A stretch of DNA of 64,000 nucleotides from Cristatella mucedo. Its lineage: Eukaryota > Bryozoa > Phylactolaemata > Cristatellidae. Under the pieces are notes generated by a model that saw only the letters and a program-made list of their open reading frames with translations, was not told the DNA's origin and ran no database searches. This document shows, piece by piece, positions 10,361 to 24,355 of this stretch (position 1 is its first letter; every line of letters begins with the position of its first letter). The DNA is taken from contig WPIO01000138.1 of NCBI GenBank assembly GCA_009760855.2, positions 124,001 through 188,000 on the forward strand, in the 5' to 3' direction. A program made the translations under genes and the position numbers.

Positions 10361-10963
10361 CTAACGTCCTACAGGGCAATTTTCCTTACTAAGAGCACAT
10401 GTAACTGCTACCCCTGCAGCTGCTCCGACCGCGGCCTTGCCAACTTCCTTTGCCACAGATTTCGCTCCTGCCTTTGCTGCCTTCGAAAAAAGGGCTTTTG
10501 CTATCGCACCAAAGAACCGCTTCTCCGCCTCGACAGCTGCAAAAAGCGAATCACGTGCTTAGAATCCTGTAAATGCATGCCAGGGTGAACAACCTCGTTG
10601 GCATATCTACCGTTTGACTCGAAGTGATGCTTCGTCCTAAGCCAAAGCGGCTGATCGAATTTCCATATTTGTGACTTTTACAGCTTTGTGTTTGCTGGTG
10701 CCAGCCGAAACTTACCGTCGAACACACTCTCCAGCCCAGCTTCAACCTTGCGGCTAACTTCATCCTCGCTCTGGGTTGCCTATGATAACACAAATCGTGA
10801 GCGTAATTTCACTGGATGATTATGCCAATAACAAGAGCATGAAGCATGAAAAGGAGCCTTCTTTGGAACGGCCGACAGCTAGCAGTGGTTCTCGAAACCA
10901 TACCTCTGAAGCCACTAATCCCATTAGAATGACGAGTCCAACCGTGAGGAAGAGTGAGTTCAT
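10361..10963 (-). CDS. Type 1 cationic peptide precursor, copy 2 (intact)
   Basis: Coding exons 10904-10963, 10716-10779 and 10361-10536 give a 99-residue precursor. Residues 1-20 are a hydrophobic signal peptide. Residues 21-41 are an acidic spacer with a D/E-rich start (SEDE). Residue 42 spans intron 2. VEAEKR at 43-48 is the cleavage site. The predicted mature peptide is 51 aa with Lys at 7, 12, 15, 19, 23 and 27, an Ala/Val/Gly-rich stretch 28-38, and two Cys (40 and 47) in a tail ending CPVGR. I count a net charge near +6. The Cys pair could form a small loop or a dimer. The C-terminal GR could be trimmed and amidated. The helix style recalls ascidian papillosin or amphibian dermaseptin peptides, but homology is not claimed. 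Confidence 0.8.
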
Positions 10964-11853
10964 TTTTCACCTGTAAATTAAAGTAGGTGAACTGGATCCA
11001 AAACGCTGAGCCCTATTCACCTTCTCATAGAGCTGGTTCTCTGTTGACTTTAACGACAAGGCAAAACACCATCAGAGATGACCTCTTCCGATCACTGGGT
11101 CGCAAGAAAACTGTGCACCAATTCGCGATTGATATAAATCTTCTGGGCGACGTGAAACCTTGCGGGGCAGCTCGGCTTGGAGGTACTGAGCAACGTTTTC
11201 AAGCTGAAGGTGACGCCCGATCAACAGAATGCTACGGTAGTAACATTACATGTCGATTGAGGCTTTCTGGAATGCAGGCTTGCGACCCAAGCTAGAAAAT
11301 TCTTAGTCGCAATTTACGAATGAAGGCCTTATTACAACATGATCTCGATCGTAACTGAAACGAATAACGACATACCTGGTTATATTCTCTGCGATAGTCG
11401 TCTCCCTGCTATAAGCCAACTGTAGGTGCGACTGGGTTTATATTCACTCACAAACCTGACGTTTCACCAATGAGATTTGGCGTAGTATCCACTCTATTGA
11501 TGAGTGTAGACATTTATCGGGGTCAGGAGGCGAGCGAAAAGATGTCTTGAACCCCTAGAAGTCAAATTCCACGTACGAGTGACATAGCTGATGTGACATT
11601 CAGCACCGGCATGCTAACGGGCTTCAAAGCAAGCGAATCGCCAGCATGATGGCTAGCATGTGACTACCTGGATATTTATAGGTACTGCTGGGTATTCCTT
11701 CGACCAAGCATCAGGAAGTCATGTCACGTTTTAGGACATACGACATACTTTTACTTAGTTAAAGTACCTTAAAAGTGCATTCACGAAAGGCAGAGTCTCT
11801 TAAGGTGAATATTTGCATGGACTAAGGAATTAATTTAGTTAGAACGTTGGCTT

Positions 11854-12650
11854 CCGAAGCTTGGCATACTGGAGCAGATTTTATATTTAGGCAAGTGAAA
11901 AATCACAGAATAGACCGAAGGTGAGTGAAGTAACAGATTACTGTCGATACTCTGAGGGATGTTGGGCTAGTCCTGATCGGCGAGAAGTGCTGTGAGGTGG
12001 CAACTGTGACGAACCAAGCTTGCTAAAGACAAGTTTTGGAAACTTGTATGCACGTGATTAGGTGCGATGCTGCTAGACCCGGCAGACTAGCAAGCTCTAA
12101 GTTACTGAAGTTAGGATACAGCGGTATAACCTGGACACATGTTTTCCGTTTCATAACCCAGTCTTAGAAAGCCCAGATTTTAGCCAGGTTTGGCAGCTGA
12201 AAGTAGGCAGATTTTGCAGTGGAGCTGACACGCTCAGCGAGGAACAGAACACCGAGATTGTATGTATATGAAAGAATAAGCAGGACGAGCAAAATTTGAG
12301 TGATAATTTTTCCAGTCGCAGAGTTTGCACTCGATTATCCCACAACTAGAAACTCAGATTCATGCTCGTTATTTTGGATAAGGCTTGTGGCGAACCATGT
12401 GCGGATTTCAGCACAACATGCAGCATGGGTATGAAGATAGATTGACATGCTGAAGTGCTAGTTGGGATCAAAGCAAAAAGCGAACCACGTGTCAGTTGCA
12501 TAGAATGGAAGGCCCAGATTACGCTAAGCTTTACTTTTGGCAAGACGAAGAGAGTACAAGCTGCTACAGGTAGCAAGCTAAGCAAAGAGCCTGATAGTAA
12601 GTAACATGCTAGGTAGATGTTAATCGGTAGACTCATGTCCGATCTCAATA
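11854..12650 (-). mobile_element. Decayed LINE family 1 relic, copy 2
   Basis: Unit equivalent of 3240-4030, nearly identical. Confidence 0.65.
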
Positions 12651-13475
12651 ATAACTTGACATTTCCTACTTAAAAAAGATTTTCTCACTCCCGTCGTAGA
12701 AAGTGTCATCTTTGAATAAGTACCATGACATATTGTATCAATAGTTCAACGTCAATGTATAGGCTACAGTTTCTTCCTTACAGGGAGACTTTTTCGATTG
12801 TTTAAACTGATCTTTTAACTCATTCTCAGATCGTGTGTTATTATTTCTACTAACTGGGCTTGTAGCTTGGCCATAGGATCACAGATGAACAAATTGGTGC
12901 TGTGCCACATGTCCTTGAAGTCATTGCAGAAGGAGTATGCTCACATTAATAGTCTTGGATGACTGATGCATAAGTATATAATGCTGGAAGAGACCATCGT
13001 CAGGGGGGCAGCATCCTCTTAGGTATCTCGTCTCCTTATTCCAAGCGGCTACTGGATGTCTATGAACTTGCGTGCAAGTCAAGTTTCGTTCAACTACATT
13101 CCTGCACGTGATGATAACATCCCCACTGCGATGGGAGCAAGCATCTTTAAGTTGACTGATGAAAGCACCACCTGACTATATAAAGGCAAAGTGATTTAAT
13201 TCGGATATTGGAAAAACCTTACGACCCATATCGGCTATGCCAGAATTTCTCCTGTTCAAACTAGGTTTCTCGAAAATAAATATTTTGATTACAGATGTCG
13301 TGCAATCGCTTACCAAGCATTGTCTCTAAGCGAATCGGCTATGTTAGTCGGTATCTACATATGGTAGTTTCAGAGAAGTAACTTAAAAGCGAATTGCACA
13401 CGAATCATTGCAAGTGTTCTACAATCAGTGAATCGTGTTTGCAGGTTGCCTTAATCATTCCGAATAGTTACCAGC

Positions 13476-14136
13476 ATTCCAGTGGGGTGGTTGTCATCGC
13501 CGGGATGGATTCCCTGATATTGTCTATCTTGAGCACAAAGAATCGAGAGAAGCGATCGGCTAGATCATCACAACGATCATCAGGTAAGGAGCTAATCTGG
13601 GAACGGTTGAGGATATGGTTCATAATCGACATCAGCATTTTTGGATTGTGCATCTGTGATTCAACAATGTTTATACAGAAGCTAGACTTGATCGTTTTCT
13701 TCAATTGACTATGGCCGATTGCCGTATTGGATTTCGGTGGCTGGGTGAGAAATATTACCCTGCACACCAACTGGCTTGGTATACAATAATAACGGTAGAA
13801 ACACCTGATAGTAGAGATAACTTGTAGTGTTGTTGTACTTTTAAACGTGCCTAATTCCCTTTGTGTTGCACTTCCAGACTTTATTTGTCTATTAGAACTT
13901 GTAGGTAGCCTTGGTGGGCTATCACACAGGAAATGAGCCGAGCCGACTGTCCTTAGCCACAACAGGCAGACTACATCAATACGCCAGTGCACTTCTAGCA
14001 GGTACGGCTAAAGGAGGTCGTCTTACTGATATTTCCGAGGCTTATCTACGGTCTAAACATCTAGAGGTGATTGGCAACAATGAGATCGCTCGGACGCTGG
14101 CATTAGGCAAGAAACGTTTACGGAATAACATTTGAA
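13476..14136 (-). mobile_element. LINE linker fragment, copy 2
   Basis: Same fragment as at 4860-5520. Confidence 0.6.
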
Positions 14137-15299
14137 AAACACCTGTGATGGAGGAGATGAAGGACCAGCCTGTGTCCGGGTGCACTCGCGATTATACTAG
14201 GAGGTGTGATCGGCTCCTACAAACGGAGTGCAAGGAGCCAGCTTTTTCCCTACATGTATCTATGTCAAATCACTCGAGATTACCGTCGGCGAGATACTTA
14301 ATGAGAGGACGGTAATGCGATGGCTCTAGAAACAGGTGCTTGTGGCAAAGGTGGCAAAGAAAGCATAGCTACTGCCGAAAGCCCATACAGAGCAGCTTCG
14401 CTTTTGTACATGGCAGAATAGTCACCGGACTTTCAACGATTTGAAATTTTAAAAGAAGCAAGTACGTGTCCTTAATGTTGTCCTCAAAAATGTCCTCAAA
14501 AAATGTAACTACAACGCATTCTTGCATTGCACCATGAAATTATGCCAAGTTCAAGCAGTGATTCAAGCTGTAATTTAAGCTGTGTGCAAGAAACTGCAAC
14601 TCTTGTATTCGCGGTAAATTCGAGAAAATTAACCAACCACTCCCAGTGCATCCGTCAAGATTTTAAGATGTGGATCTCTAATGTCCCTCTTTTGCTACTA
14701 ATCATGTGACTTTCAGCGACATGCTTTCCTTGAGACAAGAAATGAGCCATATGACAGTGATTACGGTTACTCACGACAGTTCCTATGCTTCAGTGGTTGG
14801 TGACTGAGATCACGAACTTCTAGATCCTCATTTCGGCATTCTAAGCAGTTTGTGACCTGGTCTCTACTTCGGTTCGGTGAAGTCTTTGTCAGCCCTCTGA
14901 GTAGCTGCTTGCCACTGAGCACTTCATATTTCAATAATTCAACCTAGTAATTAAACTATAGAACGCTATTACCTGCTAACTCGATAATGGAAAGCCTTGG
15001 CAATTAATGTCTCCATGAGAGCATAATCCAAATATTGTAACGTCGAAGGCTCGGCAGGGTAGGCTTGACCTGCCGCTTACCTAGCAGCGTTGCCTATCGC
15101 CTAATGCCCTTCGGTGCGCGCCTACTTGCAATAAGCTAGCCGCCAAGAAACGAGCGTTTCTGGCGCTGACCCGCTTACCGTTACTAAAGGGGTCGTGAGT
15201 CCGCGGCGTAAATTGAGAAGCGAGACACGCGAATTGCGGATTTTACTGAACTTTATTCGCCAGCGCACAAAGTCGCTGTGCGTCTAGTTCAGCTTTATC

Positions 15300-15786
15300 T
15301 CCACACTCCTCTCACGTTCTTAACTGCACCAACACTCTTGCGGAGGCAATACTCCTCCATGCTGAGCGCGACCCGTACCCTAAATCCTAACCGGAGAACT
15401 AGGAATCCGTTCCCATCTGTGCCGAGGGAATACCCCAAACACGATAACTTAAACACTCTTGCTGAGGGAATACTTCTCCACACTGAAGCGCGAACCGGAG
15501 CCTAAACCATCCCCGGAGAACTAGAACTCGGTCTCCACGAGTGCGGCAGGAATACTCCACACCCGCCACCTGAAGCACCCTTGCGGAGGAAATACTTCTC
15601 CACACTGAAGCGTTAAGCGGAGCCTAAAACCTAACCGGTGAACTAGAACTTGGTTTCCACCAGTGCGACAGCAATACTCCACACACGCCCACTCAAGCAC
15701 TCCTGTGGAGGAAATACTTATCCAAACTGAAGCGCGAACCGAAGCGTAAACCCTAACCGGATAACTAGGGCTCCACAAACGCCAAC
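15300..15786. repeat. 121-122 bp minisatellite, copy 2
   Basis: Same four-unit array as at 6690-7176. Confidence 0.85.
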
Positions 15787-16646
15787 TACGCCTAGCTCGC
15801 ACCGGCAAATCCCCATGCCGAGACCACGTGCTAGTGCACACACACGAAACACAAAAGAAACACACAATTCCAGCTCGGGCGCGATATGACTGTATTCGGT
15901 GGAGTCCACCGAATCCTCCTAGCACTGTCTCGTCCTGTTCCGTCAATCGCCGGCGAACAGCCCGCCTCCTCCTTCGCTTTCAGAGAAACGACTGCGACGG
16001 CGTCAAAGCCGGACCAAAGACAAAAGACCGTTAGACCAAGAGCGAGCGTCGCTCGTCTCTTCAATAACTATCTGAAACAATGGGGCAAGAGCGTAGTGGT
16101 ATTGGGCCCGGACACCTTGGCCCATTACGGAAACGATTTAATACCGTCCATACAGCCAAGGCCAGCAGGGCGCTACTACATGGCAAACGTGTAAGGTAAT
16201 CGGACATTCAAGCTAAGGCAATTCATTCAGCACACCGTCGATGTCAGTGCAGTCGGAAAATGGCTAAATGGGGTTTCTCTTACCGCAGCTATACCTTCAA
16301 TAGCACAAAAATGTCACTCGTAGCTCGTCAAGCTTGGCAAGGATCAGCACAGCAAGCCTTGATTGGCGATCTCGCAGCAGGAGCCACTCCATGCAACGGA
16401 CGGCAGCGACTCTCGACAAGACCTGCACTGCCGTGCAGACCACAATTTGCACAACACATCAAGAAATATGCACTAATCGTCTGAAGAGTAACCCTACGTT
16501 GGTGAACGAAACTGTATATAATGAATTACAATATTTCAGAAGAGCACGAACCTTTCACTCTAACCTATTACATGGCACTTTTATGTATTCATAGCATGTT
16601 GAATTCCAATGTCTGCATGTCCTGAGATCACGGCCTAGCCAATGCT

Positions 16647-17160
16647 TTAGGCCACAGAACTCGTTGCCACCTTTACAGAGCTCGATGTTATGGTCGTCAA
16701 TATCCCCTTAAAGAGACGCTTCTCTGCCTGGAGAGATGAAAAAGCGGAAGGATGCGGTTCGAATCCTTTGCATGAAAACCCAGGTACACAATCTCGTTAG
16801 CGACAAAGCCTTTGGACTCGAGGTGATGCTCCGTCCTAAGCCATAGTGGTTGGCCAAATTTCCACAGTGGCCACTTTCTCAGCTTTCTATTTGCCGGTGC
16901 AGGCCGTCGCTTAGCATCGAACATATTCTCGAGCTCATCTTCAACCTTGCCACTAACTTCGTCATCGCTCTGGGTTGCCTAAGATAACAAAACATCATCA
17001 GCTTCCTTCAACAGGTGATGCCATTAATATGAGTGTGAAGCAATGAAAAGAGCCTTTCTATTGTACGGTCGACAGCTACGAGTAGTTCTCGTAACCGTAC
17101 CTCGGAACCCACCAATCCCGTTAGAAGGGCGGCAGCTACTGTGACTAACGGAGAGTTCAT
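16647..17160 (-). pseudogene. Type 2 peptide precursor pseudogene, copy 2
   Basis: Exon equivalents lie at 17101-17160, 16915-16978 and 16647-16727. It carries the same dead donor (gcttagcatc, CT for GT), the same lost acceptor and the same early stop as copy 1, so the lesions came before the amplification and were spread with the unit. Confidence 0.75.
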
Positions 17161-18339
17161 TGTTTACCTTTAAATTAAAGTAGGCGAACAGTTTACAAAT
17201 AGCTGAGCTCAATTCACCTTCTCATAAAGCTGGTTCTGTGCGGACTCTAGTGACAAGGCAAAATACCATCGGAGAAAACTAATTCGGATGAACGGCTCAC
17301 AAGGAAATTGTGCACATATTCAAGGTTAAAACGAAAATTCCTGAGACCTAAATCCTTGCAGGGCAGCTCAGCTTTGAGGTGCTGTGCAACATTTCAAAGC
17401 AAAAGGTGAAGCCCGATAAAATGAACGCTTATGCAGTAACTTTACAGCGTGTTTCAGGCTTTATAGCATGCCTGCTTGCCACCCAAGCTAGAAATTTCTT
17501 AGTAGCAACGTGCGAATGAAGGCTTAATTACAGAATAGATCTGCTTCTTCGAGAAAACAACAACCCACGCACCTAGATGTATTCACTGCTATAGTCATCT
17601 GCATGCCCATTATTTGCTGCTGGTACGAACTTGTTTACATTCATCCACAAACTAGACGTTTAAACGATGACATAAGGTGTCTTTCCCACACAGTTGATGC
17701 TTGTAGGCAGTTTGGCTGGTGTGGACGCCAGCCAAGAGACGCATTATTTTCGAGCTGTCACCTTCTACGTACGAGCGACGGAGCCGACGTGGCATTCAGT
17801 GCATGCGTGCCAACGGTCTCCAAAGCATGCTACTTGCTAGCAGGCAGCCGGATGACCGATACCCTAATACCGATCGGTACAGCTGCGTAGTCATTTGACC
17901 AAGCAACAGAAAGTCTTGTCCCTTTTTTTGACATTAGAATGACTTTTTAGTCACTCGAAAGTCACTTGAAATTCCATTCACACAAGGCTAGGTCTCCATA
18001 GGTTGAGAGTTGCTATAGATAGCTAATTGACTAGTTAGAACGTTGGATAACGAAGGTCTGAATACTGGACGAGCATAGGAAAGAAATGACAGGAATGTTA
18101 GTTGAAGAACCCTTAAAAGTCGAATTTCTGCTGGATTGGGTGCCAGAACTGATCTGCGACAAATGGTGTGAATTTCAAACTGTGACGCTCCACGCTCGAG
18201 AAAGAAAGGTCTTGGCTTGTCGTATGCATCAACGTTAAATGCCATGCTGCTAGGCAAGGCAGACTGCTAAGCTGTGATTTACTGAAGTCGCGGCTGAATG
18301 TTACAACCTAAGCAAACCTTAAGGATATGCAACCGGGCC

Positions 18340-18369
18340 CTATATATACATACATACATATTTATATTT

Positions 18370-18410
<41 letters not shown>

Positions 18411-18500
18411 ACATATATATACATATGTATATAAATATATATATATATATATATTTATTCATACATTATTATAGAGAGAGAATGAGAGAGAGCTTCAAGA
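18340..18500. repeat. (TA)n microsatellite, copy 3
   Basis: Equivalent of 1093-1245, with fewer interruptions. Confidence 0.9.
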
Positions 18501-18634
18501 AAAACCACTGCATCTCAGCAGCACATATCGCCACGGAATGCCGGCATAGGACACTGTCAGCGGATGCATATTACTAGGTGAACATGGTTATTTCGGCAAC
18601 GTATATGTGCTTGTATGCTTACCCACCCATACAA

Positions 18635-18636
<2 letters not shown>

Positions 18637-18714
<78 letters not shown>

Positions 18715-18730
18715 GTGGGTGTTTGTGTTT

Positions 18731-18785
<55 letters not shown>

Positions 18786-18812
18786 CCTGTGTCTGAGCAT
18801 GTGTGTGGGTGT
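18637..18812. repeat. (TA)n-(TG)n compound microsatellite, copy 3
   Basis: TA run of about 70 bp, then TG of about 75 bp, next to the type 1 gene of copy 3. Confidence 0.95.
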
Positions 18813-18873
18813 GAGTGTGCATACATTGAAAGGCAAGCGAGCACATGAAGAACCCAATTTAGGCGAACGAAAC

Positions 18874-18879
18874 TTTATT
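18874..18879 (-). promoter_or_regulatory. Polyadenylation signal of type 1 gene, copy 3
   Basis: AATAAA on the minus strand, about 40 bp beyond the stop at 18920. Confidence 0.7.
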
Positions 18880-18919
18880 CAATGAAATACAATATCAATG
18901 GAGAGCAGAAGCGTTTGCT

Positions 18920-19522
18920 CTAACGTCCTACAGGGCAATTTTCCTTACTAAGAGCACATGTAACTGCTACCCCTGCAGCTGCTCCGACCGCGGCCTTGCC
19001 AACTTCCTTTGCCACAGATTTCGCTCCTGCCTTTGCTGCCTTCGAAAAAAGGGCTTTTGCTATCGCACCAAAGAACCGCTTCTCCGCCTCGACAGCTGCA
19101 AAAAGCGAATCACGTGCTTAGAATCCTGTAAATGCATGCCAGGGTGAACAACCTCGTTGGCATATCTACCGTTTGACTCGAAGTGATGCTTCGTCCTAAG
19201 CCAAAGCGGCTGATCGAATTTCCATATTTGTGACTTTTACAGCTTTGTGTTTGCTGGTGCCAGCCGAAACTTACCGTCGAACACACTCTCCAGCCCAGCT
19301 TCAACCTTGCGGCTAACTTCATCCTCGCTCTGGGTTGCCTATGATAACACAAATCGTGAGCGTAATTTCACTGGATGATTATGCCAATAACAAGAGCATG
19401 AAGCATGAAAAGGAGCCTTCTTTGGAACGGCCGACAGCTAGCAGTGGTTCTCGAAACCATACCTCTGAAGCCACTAATCCCATTAGAATGACGAGTCCAA
19501 CCGTGAGGAAGAGTGAGTTCAT
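18920..19522 (-). CDS. Type 1 cationic peptide precursor, copy 3 (intact)
   Basis: Coding exons 19463-19522, 19275-19338 and 18920-19095. All splice borders, the start and the stop match copy 2, and the predicted 99-aa product appears identical. The near-absence of change in introns and flanks as well as exons points to recent duplication or gene conversion rather than selection on the protein alone. AATAAA is at 18874-18879 (minus strand). Confidence 0.8.
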
Positions 19523-20412
19523 TTTTCACCTGTAAATTAAAGTAGGTGAACTGGATCCAAAACGCTGAGCCCTATTCACCTTCTCATAGAGCTGGTTCTC
19601 TGTTGACTTTAACGACAAGGCAAAAACACCATCAGAGATGACCTCTTCCGATCACTGGGTCGCAAGAAAACTGTGCACCAATTCGCGATTGATATAAATC
19701 TTCTGGGCGACGTGAAACCTTGCGGGGCAGCTCGGCTTGGAGGTACTGAGCAACGTTTTCAAGCTGAAGGTGACGCCCGATCAACAGAATGCTACGGTAG
19801 TAACATTACATGTCGATTGAGGCTTTCTGGAATGCAGGCTTGCGACCCAAGCTAGAAAATTCTTAGTCGCAATTTACGAATGAAGGCCTTATTACAACAT
19901 GATCTCGATCGTAACTGAAACGAATAACGACATACCTGGTTATATTCTCTGCGATAGTCGTCTCCCTGCTATAAGCCAACTGTAGGTGCGACTGGGTTTA
20001 TATTCACTCACAAACCTGACGTTTCACCAATGAGATTTGGCGTAGTATCCACTCTATTGATGAGTGTAGACATTTTATCGGGGTCAGGAGGCGAGCGAAA
20101 AGATGTCTTGAACCCCTAGAAGTCAAATTCCACGTACGAGTGACATAGCTGATGTGACATTCAGCACCGGCATGCTAACGGGCTTCAAAGCAAGCGAATC
20201 GCCAGCATGATGGCTAGCATGTGACTACCTGGATATTTATAGGTACTGCTGGGTATTCCTTCGACCAAGCATCAGGAAGTCATGTCACGTTTAGGACATA
20301 CGACATACTTTTACTTAGTTAAAGTACCTTAAAAGTGCATTCACGAAAGGCAGAGTCTCTTAAGGTGAATATTTGCATGGACTAAGGAATTAATTTAGTT
20401 AGAACGTTGGCT

Positions 20413-21212
20413 TCCGAAGCTTGGCATACTGGAGCAGATTTTATATTTAGGCAAGTGAAAAATCACAGAATAGACCGAAGGTGAGTGAAGTAACAGATTA
20501 CTGTCGATACTCTGAGGGATGTTGGGCTAGTCCTGATCGGCGAGAAGTGCTGTGAGGTGGCAACTGTGACGAACCAAGCTTGCTAAAGACAAGTTTTGGA
20601 AACTTGTATGCACGTGATTAGGTGCGATGCTGCTAGACCCGGCAGACTAGCAAGCTCTAAGTTACTGAAGTTAGGATACAGCGGTATAACCTGGACACAT
20701 GTTTTCCGTTTCATAACCCAGTCTTAGAAAGCCCAGATTTTAGCCAGGTTTGGCAGCTGAAAGTAGGCAGATTTTGCAGTGGAGCTGACACGCTCAGCGA
20801 GGAACAGAACACCGAGATTGTATGTATATGAAAGAATAAGCAGGACGAGCAAAATTTGAGTGATAATTTTTCCAGTCGCAGAGTTGCACTCGATTATCCC
20901 ACAACTAGAAACTCAGATTCATGCTCGTTATTTTGGATAAGGCTTGTGGCGAACCATGTGCGGATTTCAGCACAACATGCAGCATGGGTATGAAGATAGA
21001 TTGACATGCTGAAGTGCTAGTTGGGATCAAAGCAAAAAGCGAACCACGTGTCAGTTGCATAGAATGGAAGGCCCAGATTACGCTAAGCTTTACTTTTGGC
21101 AAGACGAAGAGAGTACAAGCTGCTACAGGTAGCAAGCTAAGCAAAGAGCCTGATAGTAGTAAGTAACATGCTAGGTAGATGTTAATCGGTAGACTCATGT
21201 CCGATCTCAATA
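20413..21212 (-). mobile_element. Decayed LINE family 1 relic, copy 3
   Basis: Unit equivalent of 3240-4030, with an extra agt near 21158. Confidence 0.65.
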
Positions 21213-22042
21213 ATAACTTGACATTTCCTACTTAAAAAAGATTTTCTCACTCCCGTCGTAGAAAGTGTCATCTTTGAATAAGTACCATGACATATTGTAT
21301 CAATAGTTCAACGTCAATGTATAGGCTACAGTTTCTTCTTACAGGGAGACTTTTTCGATTGTTTAAACTGATCTTTTAACTCATTCTCATTCTCAGATCG
21401 TGTGTTATTATTTCTACTAACTGGGCTTGTAGCTTGGCCATAGGATCACAGATGAACAAATTGGTGCTGTGCCACATGTCCTTGAAGTCATTGCAGAAGG
21501 AGTATGCTCACATTAATAGTCTTGGATGACTGATGCATAAGTATATAATGCTGGAAGAGACCATCGTCAGGGGGGCAGCATCCTCTTAGGTATCTCGTCT
21601 CCTTATTCCAAGCGGCTACTGGATGTCTATGAACTTGCGTGCAAGTCAAGTTTCGTTCAACTACATTCCTGCACGTGATGATAACATCCCCACTGCGATG
21701 GGAGCAAGCATCTTTAAGTTGACTGATGAAAGCACCACCTGACTATATAAAGGCAAAGTGATTTAATTCGGATATTGGAAAAACCTTACGACCCATATCG
21801 GCTATGCCAGAATTTCTCCTGTTCAAACTAGGTTTCTCGAAAATAAATATTTTGATTACAGATGTCGTGCAATCGCTTACCAAGCATTGTCTCTAAGCGA
21901 ATCGGCTATGTTAGTCGGTATCTACATATGGTAGTTTCAGAGAAGTAACTTAAAAGCGAATTGCACACGAATCATTGCAAGTGTTCTACAATCAGTGAAT
22001 CGTGTTTGCAGGTTGCCTTAATCATTCCGAATAGTTACCAGC

Positions 22043-22705
22043 ATTCCAGTGGGGTGGTTGTCATCGCCGGGATGGATTCCCTGATATTGTCTATCTTGAG
22101 CACAAAGAATCGAGAGAAGCGATCGGCTAGATCATCACAACGATCATCAGGTAAGGAGCTAATCTGGGAACGGTTGAGGATATGGTTCATAATCGACATC
22201 AGCATTTTTGGATTGTGCATCTGTGATTCAACAATGTTTATACAGAAGCTAGACTTGATCGTTTTCTTCAATTGACTATGGCCGATTGCCGTATTGGATT
22301 TCGGTGGCTGGGTGAGAAATATTACCCTGCACACCAACTGGCTTGGTATACAATAATAACGGTAGAAACACCTGATAGTAGAGATAACTTGTAGTGTTGT
22401 TGTACTTTTAAACGTGCCTAATTCCCTTTGTGTTGCACTTCCAGACTTTATTTGTCTATTAGAACTTGTAGGTAGCCTTGGTGGGCTATCACACAGGAAA
22501 TGAGCCGAGCCGACTGTCCTTAGCCACAACAGGCAGACTACATCAATACGCCAGTGCACTTCTAGCAGGTACGGCTAAAGGAGGGTCGTCTTACTGATAT
22601 TTCCGAGGCTTATCTACGGTCTAAACATCTAGAGGTGATTGGCAACAATGAGATCGCTCGGACGCTGGCATTAGGCAAGAAACGTTTACGGAATAACATT
22701 TGAAA
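22043..22705 (-). mobile_element. LINE linker fragment, copy 3
   Basis: Same fragment as at 4860-5520. One extra g near 22582 breaks the plus-strand frame seen in copies 1 and 2, further evidence that that frame is not coding. Confidence 0.6.
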
Positions 22706-23868
22706 AACACCTGTGATGGAGGAGATGAAGGACCAGCCTGTGTCCGGGTGCACTCGCGATTATACTAGGAGGTGTGATCGGCTCCTACAAACGGAGTGCA
22801 AGGAGCCAGCTTTTTCCCTACATGTATCTATGTCAAATCACTCGAGATTACCGTCGGCGAGATACTTAATGAGAGGACGGTAATGCGATGGCTCTAGAAA
22901 CAGGTGCTTGTGGCAAAGGTGGCAAAGAAAGCATAGCTACTGCCGAAAGCCCATACAGAGCAGCTTCGCTTTTGTACATGGCAGAATAGTCACCGGACTT
23001 TCAACGATTTGAAATTTTAAAAGAAGCAAGTACGTGTCCTTAATGTTGTCCTCAAAAATGTCCTCAAAAAATGTAACTACAACGCATTCTTGCATTGCAC
23101 CATGAAATTATGCCAAGTTCAAGCAGTGATTCAAGCTGTAATTTAAGCTGTGTGCAAGAAACTGCAACTCTTGTATTCGCGGTAAATTCGAGAAAATTAA
23201 CCAACCACTCCCAGTGCATCCGTCAAGATTTTAAGATGTGGATCTCTAATGTCCCTCTTTTGCTACTAATCATGTGACTTTCAGCGACATGCTTTCCTTG
23301 AGACAAGAAATGAGCCATATGACAGTGATTACGGTTACTCACGACAGTTCCTAGTGCTTCAGTGGTTGGTGACTGAGATCACGAACTTCTAGATCCTCAT
23401 TTCGGCATTCTAAGCAGTTTGTGACCTGGTCTCTACTTCGGTTCGGTGAAGTCTTTGTCAGCCCTCTGAGTAGCTGCTTGCCACTGAGCACTTCATATTT
23501 CAATAATTCAACCTAGTAATTAAACTATAGAACGCTATTACCTGCTAACTCGATAATGGAAAGCCTTGGCAATTAATGTCTCCATGAGAGCATAATCCAA
23601 ATATTGTAACGTCGAAGGCTCGGCAGGGTAGGCTTGACCTGCCGCTTACCTAGCAGCGTTGCCTATCGCCTAATGCCCTTCGGTGCGCGCCTACTTGCAA
23701 TAAGCTAGCCGCCAAGAAACGAGCGTTTCTGGCGCTGACCCGCTTACCGTTACTAAAGGGGTCGTGAGTCCGCGGCGTAAATTGAGAAGCGAGACACGCG
23801 AATTGCGGATTTTACTGAACTTTATTCGCCAGCGCACAAAGTCGCTGTGCGTCTAGTTCAGCTTTATC

Positions 23869-24355
23869 TCCACACTCCTCTCACGTTCTTAACTGCACCA
23901 ACACTCTTGCGGAGGCAATACTCCTCCATGCTGAGCGCGACCCGTACCCTAAATCCTAACCGGAGAACTAGGAATCCGTTCCCATCTGTGCCGAGGGAAT
24001 ACCCCAAACACGATAACTTAAACACTCTTGCTGAGGGAATACTTCTCCACACTGAAGCGCGAACCGGAGCCTAAACCATCCCCGGAGAACTAGAACTCGG
24101 TCTCCACGAGTGCGGCAGGAATACTCCACACCCGCCACCTGAAGCACCCTTGCGGAGGAAATACTTCTCCACACTGAAGCGTTAAGCGGAGCCTAAAACC
24201 TAACCGGTGAACTAGAACTTGGTTTCCACCAGTGCGACAGCAATACTCCACACACGCCCACTCAAGCACTCCTGTGGAGGAAATACTTATCCAAACTGAA
24301 GCGCGAACCGAAGCGTAAACCCTAACCGGATAACTAGGGCTCCACAAACGCCAAC
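23869..24355. repeat. 121-122 bp minisatellite, copy 3
   Basis: Same four-unit array as at 6690-7176. Confidence 0.85.
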
